A stretch of 64,000 bases of DNA. Source: JBBDMX01 sp040878035. GTDB taxonomy: Bacteria > Planctomycetota > Phycisphaerae > Phycisphaerales > Phycisphaeraceae. The position numbers were made by a program, and so were the translations under genes. Positions 23,856-32,311 of this stretch are shown here, in pieces; position 1 is the first letter of the stretch, and the number at the start of each line of letters is the position of its first letter. The stretch spans positions 1-64,000 of the forward strand of contig JBBDMX010000049.1 in the NCBI GenBank assembly GCA_040878035.1, written 5' to 3'. The notes under the pieces are model-generated. The model saw nothing but the letters and a program-made list of their open reading frames with translations. It ran no database searches and was not told the origin of the DNA.

Positions 23856-24029
23856 GAACACGAAGACACGAAGACACGAAGGAGCGAAGAGGGAACAAGG
23901 ATGGACATGATAAGCATGATGAACGGGAAAAGAGGCTATGCCGTAAGCGGCTCCAGACATTGGAAACTCATCTTGTCCATCATGTATATCCCTGTGCCCT
24001 CTTCTTCGTGTCTTCGTGTCTTCGTGGCC
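23856..24029. repeat. Composite inverted-repeat element 3
   Basis: Left arm GAACACGAAGACACGAAG with a third unit, then GGATGGACATGAT. Right arm TTGTCCATCATG, CCCTGTGCCC, then CTTCGTGTCTTCGTGTCTTC. The repeat unit CACGAAGA differs from elements 1 and 2, but the ATGGACATGAT inner unit is shared. It lies between divergent genes. Confidence 0.85.
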
Positions 24030-24086
24030 AATCCTCTGCTATCCTCAAGCAGTTGCACAACGATAGGATCAGCAGGACGGTTAGTC

Positions 24087-24389
24087 ATGGCCACGATCAC
24101 CATCGGCACGGAAACGCAAAGCGGCAACGCCTGGATCTACGATGCGACGGTCCAGGACGGCGGTCGGACGTTTCATTTCGTCGTGACGCTCAACTGGTCG
24201 GACTACGACTTGTGGTCGCACGGCCGGGTTCGGCCCGAGCGCGTGGTGGAGAAGCTCTTCGAGTTTCTGCTTGATCGTGAGTCGGCGGTGAGCATCATGC
24301 CCAAGTTCGATTGTGCCGTGGCGCGCCGCTATTTCCCCGAGGTGGACCGCGAACTGCCGGCGATGGTGGCCACGGGGCCGAATGTGTGA
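24087..24389 (+). CDS. Small conserved-looking protein, unknown function
   Basis: A 100-aa protein, MATITIGTETQSGNAWIYDATVQDGG..., a soluble alpha/beta fold with LNWSDYDLWSHGRVRPERVVEKLFEFLLDRESAVSIMPKFDCAVARRYFPEVDRELPAM. I recognise no family or catalytic motif. Start ATG at 24087 is preceded by AGGACGG. The upstream open frame comes from composite element 3 and is rejected. It is monocistronic, followed by composite element 4. Confidence 0.65.
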   Translation: MATITIGTETQSGNAWIYDATVQDGGRTFHFVVTLNWSDYDLWSHGRVRPERVVEKLFEFLLDRESAVSIMPKFDCAVARRYFPEVDRELPAMVATGPNV

Positions 24390-24393
24390 AGTG

Positions 24394-24580
24394 TAACAGG
24401 ATGAACCCGGATAAGAAGAAGGAAACAGGGATGGACAGGATATCCAGGATGAGGAATTAGGGACGATGCATCAGCCGCCAAAACACTCAATTCGATCATC
24501 TTCATCCTGTATATCCTGTCCATCCCTGTCCCTTCTTCTGCTTTTTCCATCCGTGTTCATCCGTGTTCATCCCTGTTATC
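24394..24580. repeat. Composite inverted-repeat element 4
   Basis: Left arm TAACAGGATGAACCCGGAT then AACAGGGATGGACAGGATAT. Right arm ATATCCTGTCCATCCCTGTC, then CATCCGTGTTCATCC tandem and CCCTGTTATC. The right arm forms the 3' end of lolD on the minus strand and supplies its NRDEHG tail and stop. Confidence 0.85.
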
Positions 24581-25318
24581 TCTTCCTCCCATCCGCCCGG
24601 CTTCGAGGCGTAATCGCCGGTCCGCCGCCGCGGCGATGCGCTCGTCGTGCGTGACCATCACGATCGTCTGGCCGCGCTGGTGCAGATCGCCAAAGACATC
24701 GAGGATTTGCCGGCCGGTCTCGGCGTCCAGATTGCCCGTCGGCTCATCCGCCAGCAGCAGCGCCGGCTGATTGACCAGGGCGCGGGCGATGGCGACGCGC
24801 TGGCGCTCCCCGCCGGAGAGCCGATTGGGCCGATGGCGCAGCCGTTCGCCCAGTCCCAGTCGCTTGAGCAGCTCCTCGGCGCGCTGGCGCACGGCCGCGC
24901 GAACGCCAAACCAGCGCCACGCCGGTCGGCCGATCATCGCCGCCATCATCACGTTCTCCAGCGCGGTGAACTCCGGCAGCAGGTGATAGAACTGGAAGAC
25001 AAACCCCACGTCACGATTGCGATAGCGGTCGAGCTCGCCGTTGCCCAGTTGAAAGATGTTGCGCCCGCCAAAGAGCACTTGCCCCTCGGAAGCCTGATCA
25101 GGCCGATCCAGCCCGCCCAACAGGTGCAGCATGGTGCTCTTGCCCGACCCCGAAGCGCCCAGCACCGCCAGCCATTCACCGTGCTTCACCGTCAGTTCGA
25201 TGCCGCGCAAGACGTGCAGGTCCTCGTCGCCCATGCGGTAGTGCTTGTGAAGGCCGCGGGCGGAGAGAATTTCGGATTGCGGATTTCGGATTTCGGATTT
25301 TGGAGATGCAATACTCAT
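24557..25318 (-). CDS. lolD: Lipoprotein-releasing ABC transporter ATPase LolD
   Basis: A 253-aa ABC ATPase: Walker A GASGSGKST, Q-loop FVFQFYHLLPEFTALENV, signature LSGGERQRVAIARAL, Walker B LLLADEPTGNLD, and MVTHDERIA. This is the LolD/MacB class that drives lipoprotein release from the inner membrane. ATG at 25318 is used; the first about 20 residues (SPKSEIRNPQSEIL) come from GATTTCG heptamers. The last residues (DNRDEHG) come from composite element 4. So both termini are repeat derived. It follows lolC by 60 bp. Confidence 0.9.
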   Translation of the reverse strand: MSIASPKSEIRNPQSEILSARGLHKHYRMGDEDLHVLRGIELTVKHGEWLAVLGASGSGKSTMLHLLGGLDRPDQASEGQVLFGGRNIFQLGNGELDRYRNRDVGFVFQFYHLLPEFTALENVMMAAMIGRPAWRWFGVRAAVRQRAEELLKRLGLGERLRHRPNRLSGGERQRVAIARALVNQPALLLADEPTGNLDAETGRQILDVFGDLHQRGQTIVMVTHDERIAAAADRRLRLEAGRMGGRDNRDEHG

Positions 25319-25374
25319 GACGCTCTTTCGATGCTTGGGCAAATCCGCAATTCGAAATCCAAAATCCGAAATTC
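25268..25374. repeat. Inverted GATTTCG heptamer arrays between lolC and lolD
   Basis: AATTTCGGATT...GGATTTCGGATTTCGG (25268-25300) is mirrored by AAATCCGCAATTCGAAATCC with further units (25349-25373). It spans the lolD start region and codes for the LolD N-terminus. Confidence 0.85.
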
Positions 25375-25378
25375 CGCC

Positions 25379-26851
25379 TTATTCGTACCTCAGCGCCTCG
25401 ACGGGATTCAGCATCGCCGCCAGCACCGCGGGGATCACCGAGCCCAGCACGCTGGCGACGACGGCGACCGCCAGGATGACCGTCACCTCCGTCGGGTTCA
25501 TGCGGTTAGGGATCTGGTCGAAGTAGTAGACCTCGGGGTTCCAGATGGTGACGCCGAAGACGTCAGTGAGGAAGGTCTGGATGCCGTTGATGTTCCAGAC
25601 GACGGCGGCGGCGAGCCAGAATCCCAGGAACGCGCCGACCACGCCGATCGCCAGGCCGTAGCCCAGGAAGATGCCCATGATGCCGCGCCACGACGCCCCG
25701 ATGGCGCGCAAGACGCCAATGTCCCGCGTCTTCTCCAGCACGATCATATAGAAGATCACCGCGATCATCACCACCGCCACGATGCTGATGAAGGCGAAGA
25801 GGATCGTGACCAGGAACTTTTCCTTGAGCACCGCGCCCAGGAAGGTGGCGTGCTTCTCCTCCCACGTCATCACGCGCGGCAGGCGCATGTTCCTATGCCG
25901 TTTGGCGAAGTCTTCCACCTTGGCGGTCACGGCCTCTTTGAGGGCCGGGAGCGGTACGCCATCCCGCCCGCGCAGGATCACCGTCGTCGCGCGAGCTGGG
26001 TTGGTCCTGCCGGTGGGCTGCCCCGTATCGGGATCAAAATCCGCGTGCGCATCCATGCCCAGCATCTTCTGCATCACGTTGAAGGGGATGTACACCCGGT
26101 TGGCGTCGATGGCGTACAGCCCGGTCTTGAACTCATTGACCAACACCAGTTTCCGTGCCGCGGGCTCCAGCAATGTGCCCTTACTCGTCACCGGCAATAG
26201 CGTCAGTGTCAATTCAGTCAGCAACTGTGAATCGATCACGTCGTAGCGACCGTCCGGATAGCGGCGTGCGTACGGGCTGACGTGAATACCCATGACAATG
26301 CCGGACAAGGCTGGCCCCTCTTGGGCGCGCAGTTCCGCCGGCGCCGCCATGGCCATGCCCAGTTTCGTATAGTCCACCTGCGCCCGGTTCTTGCGCATCG
26401 CCCGGTATGTCTCGCGCGTGGCCGCGTCCGGGTAATCCTCCGGGGCAATCGGGTCGTCCAGCACATGCTCGCGCGTCCAGTACAGCGTGTCGCGATAGTG
26501 GACTACCTTCTCCATGCCTTGCGGCTCGATGCCCACGACCTCCACCGTCTGAATCATGTCCGAGATGTTGACCAGGCCATACGACTTGATGTTGGCGGTG
26601 GCGGCGACGACCTGCGGCATCGCGTCGAGCTCAGCGATCAGGGCCTCATAATGCGGAAAGCCGTAGAGGTCGCCCTGGATAATGATGTCGCCTTCGAGCG
26701 TGCGCGCCGCGCTGCGCATGTTCTCCAGGAACCCGCCCATGATGCTGATGACGATGATGACCATGGCGCTGCAAAGCGTGACCGCCAGGGCCGCAAACAT
26801 GGGCGTCAACTTGCGTCGCAGGTAGCGGAGGATGATGACGAGTTTATACAT
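25379..26851 (-). CDS. lolC: Lipoprotein-releasing ABC transporter permease (LolC/E type)
   Basis: A 490-aa FtsX/MacB-type permease: first helix MFAALAVTLCSAMVIIVISIMGG (about 18-40), a large periplasmic domain, then three helices (FLVTILFAFISIVAVVMIAVIFYMIV; GIFLGYGLAIGVVGAFLGFWLAAAV; VTVILAVAVVASVLGSVIPAVLAAML) and the family ending NPVEALRYE. With LolD it would transfer lipoproteins to LolA. Only one permease is present, so a homodimer is likely. The order lysS-lolC-lolD suggests one transcription unit, although composite element 5 lies between lysS and lolC. Confidence 0.9.
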   Translation of the reverse strand: MYKLVIILRYLRRKLTPMFAALAVTLCSAMVIIVISIMGGFLENMRSAARTLEGDIIIQGDLYGFPHYEALIAELDAMPQVVAATANIKSYGLVNISDMIQTVEVVGIEPQGMEKVVHYRDTLYWTREHVLDDPIAPEDYPDAATRETYRAMRKNRAQVDYTKLGMAMAAPAELRAQEGPALSGIVMGIHVSPYARRYPDGRYDVIDSQLLTELTLTLLPVTSKGTLLEPAARKLVLVNEFKTGLYAIDANRVYIPFNVMQKMLGMDAHADFDPDTGQPTGRTNPARATTVILRGRDGVPLPALKEAVTAKVEDFAKRHRNMRLPRVMTWEEKHATFLGAVLKEKFLVTILFAFISIVAVVMIAVIFYMIVLEKTRDIGVLRAIGASWRGIMGIFLGYGLAIGVVGAFLGFWLAAAVVWNINGIQTFLTDVFGVTIWNPEVYYFDQIPNRMNPTEVTVILAVAVVASVLGSVIPAVLAAMLNPVEALRYE

Positions 26852-26860
26852 AGTAAAGGC

Positions 26861-27013
26861 AGGTAACAGGGATGGACATGATGGACATGGTCAGAAGGGA
26901 AGCGGTGGTATCTTTTGTTTAGCGGGTGCCGCGCAGCGGCCCTCAGGCCTCATCCTGTCCATCATGTCCATCCCTTCTCTTCTCATTCCCCATCCGTGTT
27001 CATCCCTGTTACC
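26861..27013. repeat. Composite inverted-repeat element 5
   Basis: Left arm AGGTAACAGGGATGGACATGATGGACATGG. Right arm ATCCTGTCCATCATGTCCATCCC then CATCCGTGTTCATCCCTGTTACCT. A CGTGGCTTCGTGTTCAC motif of the CACGAAGA theme extends it to about 27036. It sits 10 bp upstream of the lolC start. Confidence 0.85.
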
Positions 27014-27033
27014 TCTTTTTCGTGGCTTCGTGT

Positions 27034-28737
27034 TCACCCCTTTTCCGGCCGCATCAGTGGAAAGAGGATCACATCTCGAATGGACTGGGCGCCTGTCAGC
27101 ATCATGACCAGGCGGTCGATGCCCAGGCCCATGCCGCCGGCCGGGGGCATGCCCACGCGCAGGGCGTTGATGAAGTCCTCGTCGAGCTGCTGTTGCTCTT
27201 CGCGGTCGCCCACCTGGTGGCGCAGGTGGCGTTCCTGCACTTCGGGATCGTTGAGTTCGGTGTAGCCGGGGCTGATCTCGACGCCGTTGATAACCAGTTC
27301 GTAGACGTCGGCGAAGAAGGGATCGGCCTTGCTCTCGCGTGCCAGCGGAATGCAGACGCTGGGGACGTGGGTGACGAAGCAGGGGTCGATCAGTGTTGGC
27401 TCGATGAGCTTCTCGTAGACCTCGACGAGCTGCTCGGCTGGGGAAAGCGCGTCAATGTGATCGACCAGTTTTTCACGTTGCTCTGACTGCATTTCGTCGA
27501 AAATCGGATCGTGGGCTTGAATATCCCCAGCGGGAACATTCTCATCAACCCATTGACGTTCCTCGCGCACTTTCCGGGCCGCAAGTAGATCTGCGACGTA
27601 CCGAATCTCGGCTGCGCTCAATCCACTGCGGTTGAAGTCTAGCTCCAGCCGTTCATGAACAAGATCGTCCATGCGCGCGCGGCGCCATGGTCGTTTGAGG
27701 TTGATGGTGCGTGTCACCGATTCCGTAGAAAGCCCCGCATTGGCATGCGGGGCTTCGGCGCTGCGGTGCTCGATCTTCAGGGTGCCGAACACCTTCATCG
27801 CCACCGTGCAGACCATGTCCTCGACCATGTCCGCCATCGTCTCCCAACTCCCGAAGGCCGCGTAGGCTTCGAGCATGGTGAACTCGGGGTTGTGCCGCGG
27901 GCTGACGCCTTCGTTGCGGAAGTTGCGGTTGATCTCGAAGACTTTGGAGAACCCGCCCACGAGCAGGCGCTTGAGGTATAGCTCCGGCGCGATGCGCAAG
28001 AACAGGCGCATGTCCAGGGCGTTGTGGTGGGTGATGAACGGCCTAGCCGCGGCGCCGCCGTGGATCGGCTGGAGCATCGGCGTCTCGACCTCGGCATAGC
28101 CATGGTCACGCAAGTACTGGCGAATCTCCTCGACGATGCGGATGCGCAGTTGCATCGTCCGCATCACTTCCGGATTGGCCCACAGGTCCACGTAACGCTG
28201 GCGATAGCGCAGCTCCGCATCCTGGAGCCCGTGCCACTTCTCCGGCGGGGGGGTGAGTGACTTGCTCGCCAGCGCGAATTCCGCCGCCCACACCGTGATT
28301 TCGCCCGTCTTGGTTTGGCCCAGCCGGCCCGTGGCATGGACGATGTCACCCAGGTCCACGAGCTTGGCGAGCTTGAAGGCCGTCTCATCCACTGCGTTCT
28401 TGGATACCGCCACCTGCAAATCGCCCGTCGCATCGCGCAGGGTCATGAACACCAGCTTGCCGATGTCGCGGTGCAACATGATGCGCCCGGCCACGCGCAC
28501 GGTGGGGCGGGCATCCTGGGCCGGGTCGGCATTCTTGCCCAGTGCCTTGTGCGCCTCATCGGCGGCCTGGTCATAGCACGCCCGCGCATCGGCCAGTGGA
28601 ATGAGGCCCTCGACGCGCCCGCCGAACGGGTCAATACCCAGCTCCTGGCGGATGCGGTCGAGCTTGGCGCGGCGGTCGGCCACGGGGTCGCCGCCGGCGG
28701 TCGGCGGAGTGTTGGATGTCGGGGTAGGCTCGGACAT
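27034..28737 (-). CDS. lysS: Lysyl-tRNA synthetase, class II
   Basis: A 567-aa class II lysyl-tRNA synthetase that charges tRNA-Lys. OB-fold anticodon domain (VRVAGRIMLHRDIGKLVFMTLRD, about 80-200), motif 1 (RQYLRDHGYAEVETPMLQPIHGGAAARPF), motif 2 (FEINRNFRNEGVSPRHNPEFTMLEAYAAF), motif 3 (GMGLGIDRLVMMLTG). ATG at 28737 is preferred; a very long upstream extension runs antisense to argB. Residues RSAEAPHANAGLSTES (about 337-352), between KIEH and the TINLKRPWRRARM strand, derive from the AGCCCCGCAT palindrome and lengthen a loop not normally there. It is probably functional. Confidence 0.93.
   Translation of the reverse strand: MSEPTPTSNTPPTAGGDPVADRRAKLDRIRQELGIDPFGGRVEGLIPLADARACYDQAADEAHKALGKNADPAQDARPTVRVAGRIMLHRDIGKLVFMTLRDATGDLQVAVSKNAVDETAFKLAKLVDLGDIVHATGRLGQTKTGEITVWAAEFALASKSLTPPPEKWHGLQDAELRYRQRYVDLWANPEVMRTMQLRIRIVEEIRQYLRDHGYAEVETPMLQPIHGGAAARPFITHHNALDMRLFLRIAPELYLKRLLVGGFSKVFEINRNFRNEGVSPRHNPEFTMLEAYAAFGSWETMADMVEDMVCTVAMKVFGTLKIEHRSAEAPHANAGLSTESVTRTINLKRPWRRARMDDLVHERLELDFNRSGLSAAEIRYVADLLAARKVREERQWVDENVPAGDIQAHDPIFDEMQSEQREKLVDHIDALSPAEQLVEVYEKLIEPTLIDPCFVTHVPSVCIPLARESKADPFFADVYELVINGVEISPGYTELNDPEVQERHLRHQVGDREEQQQLDEDFINALRVGMPPAGGMGLGIDRLVMMLTGAQSIRDVILFPLMRPEKG
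27729..27755. repeat. AGCCCCGCAT palindrome inside lysS
   Basis: AAAGCCCCGCATTGG followed by CATGCGGGGCTT. On the minus strand it reads APHANAGL, the same peptide as the copy in gspL at 16277. The copy is perfect. Confidence 0.9.
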
Positions 28738-28809
28738 AGTCGGACCATCGTAACGGGGAAGCGCCGCGGGTTCATCTGGAGGATTGCGGCCCAAATTGTC
28801 ACGACGCTT

Positions 28810-28838
28810 TTGCAGCCGCCAATGCCCTGCGATAGGAT
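28810..28838 (+). promoter_or_regulatory. Sigma-70-type promoter upstream of argB
   Basis: TTGCAG (28810-28815), 17-bp spacer, TAGGAT (28833-28838), about 82 bp before the argB start. Three or four matches per hexamer; prediction only. A similar TAGGATTG lies 6 bp before the argF start. Confidence 0.4.
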
Positions 28839-28920
28839 TGGTCTTTTCCCCCCGCGCCAAGGCGCGAGGACTCACCATCGCGGCGCACGCCCGGTCGTGT
28901 CCGCTCATGAATGTTCCACC

Positions 28921-29802
28921 ATGCAAGACGCCATCAGCAAAGCCGCAGCCCTCGTGGAGGCTCACGAGCACATCCGACGCTTTGAGAACAAGACCATCGT
29001 CGTCAAGGTCGGCGGGTCGATCATGGACGATCCGGCGGCGCTCAAGAGCCTGATCAACGATGTCTGCTTCATGGATGCCGTGGGCATGCGCCCGGTGATC
29101 GTGCACGGCGGGGGCAAGAGCATCACTGAGGCGATGCAGAAGGCGGGCCTGGAGGCGCAGTTCGTGCAGGGCCGCCGCTACACCGACGAGCGCACGCTGG
29201 CGATCGCCGAGCACGTGCTGGTCAACGAAGTGAACAAGGGCATCGTGGACGCGATCAACAGCCTGGAGCACCGCGGCATGGGGCTGCACAGCCTGTCGAG
29301 CTGCGTGGTGTTCGGCAAGCGCCTGTTCCTGCCGGCGCCGGAGGACCCGTCGCGCAAGATCGACCTGGGTTTCGTGGGCGAAGTGGCGTGGGTCAACGGC
29401 CCGCTGCTCAAGGCGCTGGTGGAAGGGGAAGTGATCCCGGTGATCGCGCCGATCGCGCGCGACCAGGCGGGGGGCAAGCTCAACATCAACGCCGACAGTG
29501 TGGCGGGCCACGTCGCCGCCGCGCTCAAGGCGGAAAAGCTCATGCTCGTGTCCGACACGCACGGCATCCGCACCAGCGAAGATGCCGACAGCCTCGCCAG
29601 CCACCTGACCAAGTCGCAGATCCAGGACCTGGTGGAAGCCGGCGTCATCAGCGCGGGTATGCTGCCCAAGGTCGAGGCGACTTTCACGGCGCTGGAGGGC
29701 GGCGTCAACAAGGCGCACATCATCGACGGGCGTATCCCGCACTCCCTGCTGCTGGAGATCTACACGACGCAAGGCATCGGCACGGAGATCGTGCTGGGGT
29801 GA
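28921..29802 (+). CDS. argB: Acetylglutamate kinase
   Basis: A 293-aa amino-acid kinase that phosphorylates N-acetylglutamate in arginine synthesis. VVKVGGSIMDD (substrate and phosphate loop), VIVHGGGKSITEAMQKAGLEAQFVQGRRYTDE, LNINADSVAGHVAAALKAEKLMLVSDTHGI and ISAGMLPKVEA are conserved. The N-terminal helix (AISKAAALVEAHEHIRRF) is of the arginine-sensitive hexameric type, so feedback inhibition by arginine is possible (inference). The next gene is argF, 71 bp downstream, giving two consecutive arginine steps. Confidence 0.93.
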   Translation: MQDAISKAAALVEAHEHIRRFENKTIVVKVGGSIMDDPAALKSLINDVCFMDAVGMRPVIVHGGGKSITEAMQKAGLEAQFVQGRRYTDERTLAIAEHVLVNEVNKGIVDAINSLEHRGMGLHSLSSCVVFGKRLFLPAPEDPSRKIDLGFVGEVAWVNGPLLKALVEGEVIPVIAPIARDQAGGKLNINADSVAGHVAAALKAEKLMLVSDTHGIRTSEDADSLASHLTKSQIQDLVEAGVISAGMLPKVEATFTALEGGVNKAHIIDGRIPHSLLLEIYTTQGIGTEIVLG

Positions 29803-29873
29803 AGGTTTTTCACGCCGACGCCGAGTCTCCGGGGCGGCAAGCGTCGGGTACGGCGACATTGGATAGGATTGCA

Positions 29874-30797
29874 ATGAACCACTTTATTTCCATTTCCGAT
29901 TCGCCGATCGCCGAGTTGCACCACATTTTCGACGTGGCCTTTGACTTGCGCCAGGAACGCAGCGCGGGCAAGGCGAATCGGCCGGTGCTGGCGCATAAGA
30001 CGCTGGCGATGATCTTTGAAAAGCCCAGCCTGCGCACCCGCGCCAGCTTCGAGCAGGCGATGCTGGAACTGGGCGGCCACGCCATTGTGATGGGCGACGC
30101 GGAGGTGGGCCTGGGCAAGCGGGAGACCGCCGCCGATGTGGCCCGCGTGTTGTCAGGCATCGTGCACGGAATCGTGGCACGCGTTTTCGAGCATCAGAAA
30201 CTCATCGACCTGGCGCAGTACGCCACCATCCCGGTGATCAATGCGCTGTCGGATTTTTCGCATCCGTGCCAGGCGCTGGCGGATGCGATGACGATCATGG
30301 ACGAGTTTGGGCGTGACCTGCGCGGGCGAACGGTGGCCTACGTGGGCGACGGCAATAATGTAGCGCGTTCGCTGGCGGTGCTGTGCGGCCGGCTGGGAAT
30401 GAACTTCATCCACGCCTGCCCGTCCGGATATGAGTTGGAGCGCGAACTGACCGAGCGCATCCTGGCGCAAGTGCCGGGCATGAACCTGCAATTGACTCAC
30501 GACCCGGTGGTGGCCGTGCACGATGCGGACGTGCTCTACACGGACACCTGGGTGTCCATGGGCAAGGAGGCCGAGGCGTCCGAGCGACTGCGCCAGTTCG
30601 GGCCGTATCAGATCAACAGCGGCCTGCTGGCGGCGGCACCGGCGCACGCCATCGTCATGCACTGCCTGCCGGCCTATCGCGGCAAGGAAATCACCAGCGA
30701 AGTGCTGGAAGGCCCACGCAGCCGGGTCTGGTCGCAGGCCCATAATCGGCTGCACGGGCAGAAGGGATTGCTGGCGGTGCTGTTGGGCGGGGTCTGA
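29874..30797 (+). CDS. argF: Ornithine carbamoyltransferase
   Basis: A 307-aa transcarbamylase that makes citrulline from ornithine and carbamoyl phosphate. Carbamoyl-phosphate site FEKPSLRTRASFE (about residue 43-55), HPCQALAD near 130, ornithine loop VSMGKEAE and HCLPAYRGKEI near 260. The length fits catabolic/anabolic OTCases. Downstream is a compound hairpin of GATTTCT heptamers and a GGCCATGCGAGTC palindrome, which may also act as terminator against convergent glcF. Confidence 0.95.
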   Translation: MNHFISISDSPIAELHHIFDVAFDLRQERSAGKANRPVLAHKTLAMIFEKPSLRTRASFEQAMLELGGHAIVMGDAEVGLGKRETAADVARVLSGIVHGIVARVFEHQKLIDLAQYATIPVINALSDFSHPCQALADAMTIMDEFGRDLRGRTVAYVGDGNNVARSLAVLCGRLGMNFIHACPSGYELERELTERILAQVPGMNLQLTHDPVVAVHDADVLYTDTWVSMGKEAEASERLRQFGPYQINSGLLAAAPAHAIVMHCLPAYRGKEITSEVLEGPRSRVWSQAHNRLHGQKGLLAVLLGGV

Positions 30798-30907
30798 TTT
30801 CTGATTTCTGATTATCAGACAAAGCCATCCCGGCCAAGCGAGAGGACTCGCATGGCCGGGCTTAGTTTTGCCCAATCTGAAATCTGAAATCAGAAATCTG
30901 AAATCGT
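30794..30907. repeat. Nested repeat: heptamer arms around a GGCCATGCGAGTC palindrome
   Basis: Outer arms CTGATTTCTGATTTCTGATT (30794-30813) and AATCTGAAATCTGAAATC with a further unit (30875-30905) can pair. Inside lies ATCCCGGCCAAGC...GACTCGCATGGCCGGGCTT (30827-30863), the same palindrome as at 3496 and 9413. It lies between the convergent argF and glcF genes. Confidence 0.85.
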
Positions 30908-30913
30908 CTCGCC

Positions 30914-32311
30914 TCACCCAAACTGCGCCTGGTATAGCAGCGTCACCGGATGCACGACCGTCAGCGGCACGCCCAGGCGATCGGCCTCGGACTGGATTTG
31001 CATCGCGCAGCCGGCGTTGCCGGTGACGCAGTGCGTGGCGCCGGTGGCCTGGATGTGCCGGATCTTCCGCTCCCCCAACTGACCCGCCATCTCCGGCTCC
31101 GTCAGGTTGTACGTGCCGGCGGCGCCGCAGCACATATCCGACTCGGGCAGCGGAATCAGCGTCAGGCCCTTGATCGACGCCAGCAGTTGTCGCGGCGGCT
31201 CGACCACGCCCTGGGCGTGCGCCAGGTGGCAGGCGTCGTGATAGGTCGCGGTGAGGTTCACGTCCATCGATCCGGGCGGCAGCTTGAGTTCGACCAGCGC
31301 CTCGGTGATGTCGCGCACCTTCGCCACGAAGTCGATGGCGCGTTGCCGGTAGGCCGGGTCGTCGCGCAGGAGATGGGCATAGTCCTTGAGCATGGCGCCG
31401 CAGCCGGCGACGTTGGCGACGATCATGTCCACGCTCGGGCCACCCGGGGGCTGGGGCAGGAAGGCGTCGATATTGGCGCGGGCAAAGTCGGTGGCCTGTT
31501 GCGGATGGCCGCTGTGATGATGGATGGCGCCGCAGCAGCGTTGGGCGTCGGGCACGCGCACCTCGCAGCCTGCGCGGCGGAGCAGGGCGACGCTCTGACG
31601 GTTCACGTCATGAAACAGCACGCTGCCAATGCAGCCGGGGAAGAATCCAACGATGGCCTTGCTCTGGTGATTGGCGGCATCGTTGCCGTAGCGTGAGGCG
31701 AGCCGGCTGGGCCACATCGGGCCTTGCGCCGGCGCCATGCGCATCAGCTTGTCGAGCCGGGCCGAAGGCCGCGCCAGGCGGACCAGGGGCTTCCACAGGC
31801 CGACGAGCTGGAGCAGCCGCGGGCCGAGCATCGCCAGCTTCAGCCGCGTCGGGTAGGGGAAGATGTGCCGGCACATCGCCTGGATCAGCCTGTCGCCCAG
31901 GGAGGGTCGCGCCTGCTTCCTGAGGCGGGCGCGCGTCTCTTCGATCAGTTCGTGGTAGACGACGCCCGAGGGGCAGGCGGTTTCGCAGGCGCGGCAGTCC
32001 AGGCACAGGTCCAGGTGGCGGACGACTGCCTTGGTCGCGTCAATGCGGCCGTCGGCCAGGCTCTTCATCAGATAGATGCGGCCACGCGGCGAATCGCCCT
32101 CCAGGCCGTTTTCCGTGTAGGTGGGGCAGGCCGGCAGGCACAGGCCGCAATGGATGCAGTCCAGCGCGCGATCGTAGGTGCGTGCGTCCAGTTCGAGCAC
32201 GGGCAGCGCTGACGCGGGCTTGGCGTGCACGCTCACGGCGTCGCCCAGGCCCGAGACGACTTTGACGGCATCGCCGCTGGGCGAGTTGTGCGGGTTCGAG
32301 GCCTGGGTCAC
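30914..32311 (-). CDS. glcF: Glycolate oxidase iron-sulfur subunit GlcF
   Basis: A 465-aa electron-transfer subunit: two 4Fe-4S motifs CIHCGLCLPACP (about residue 52) and CLDCRACETACP (about 102), then two CCG domains with CCGAIHHHSG and CCGAAGTYNL. It takes electrons from the GlcD/GlcE flavoproteins. The start overlaps the glcE stop by ATGA (32308-32311). The operon order is glcD-glcE-glcF. C-terminus complete. Confidence 0.93.
   Translation of the reverse strand: MTQASNPHNSPSGDAVKVVSGLGDAVSVHAKPASALPVLELDARTYDRALDCIHCGLCLPACPTYTENGLEGDSPRGRIYLMKSLADGRIDATKAVVRHLDLCLDCRACETACPSGVVYHELIEETRARLRKQARPSLGDRLIQAMCRHIFPYPTRLKLAMLGPRLLQLVGLWKPLVRLARPSARLDKLMRMAPAQGPMWPSRLASRYGNDAANHQSKAIVGFFPGCIGSVLFHDVNRQSVALLRRAGCEVRVPDAQRCCGAIHHHSGHPQQATDFARANIDAFLPQPPGGPSVDMIVANVAGCGAMLKDYAHLLRDDPAYRQRAIDFVAKVRDITEALVELKLPPGSMDVNLTATYHDACHLAHAQGVVEPPRQLLASIKGLTLIPLPESDMCCGAAGTYNLTEPEMAGQLGERKIRHIQATGATHCVTGNAGCAMQIQSEADRLGVPLTVVHPVTLLYQAQFG

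Noticed and set aside
24647..26200. 517-codon open frame antisense to lolD and lolC
   Set aside because: Both minus-strand frames are well-conserved Lol proteins; the plus frame is Asp/His-rich shadow.
28738..29874. N-terminal extension of lysS across argB
   Set aside because: It is antisense to argB, which is intact and conserved; LysS begins normally at 28737.
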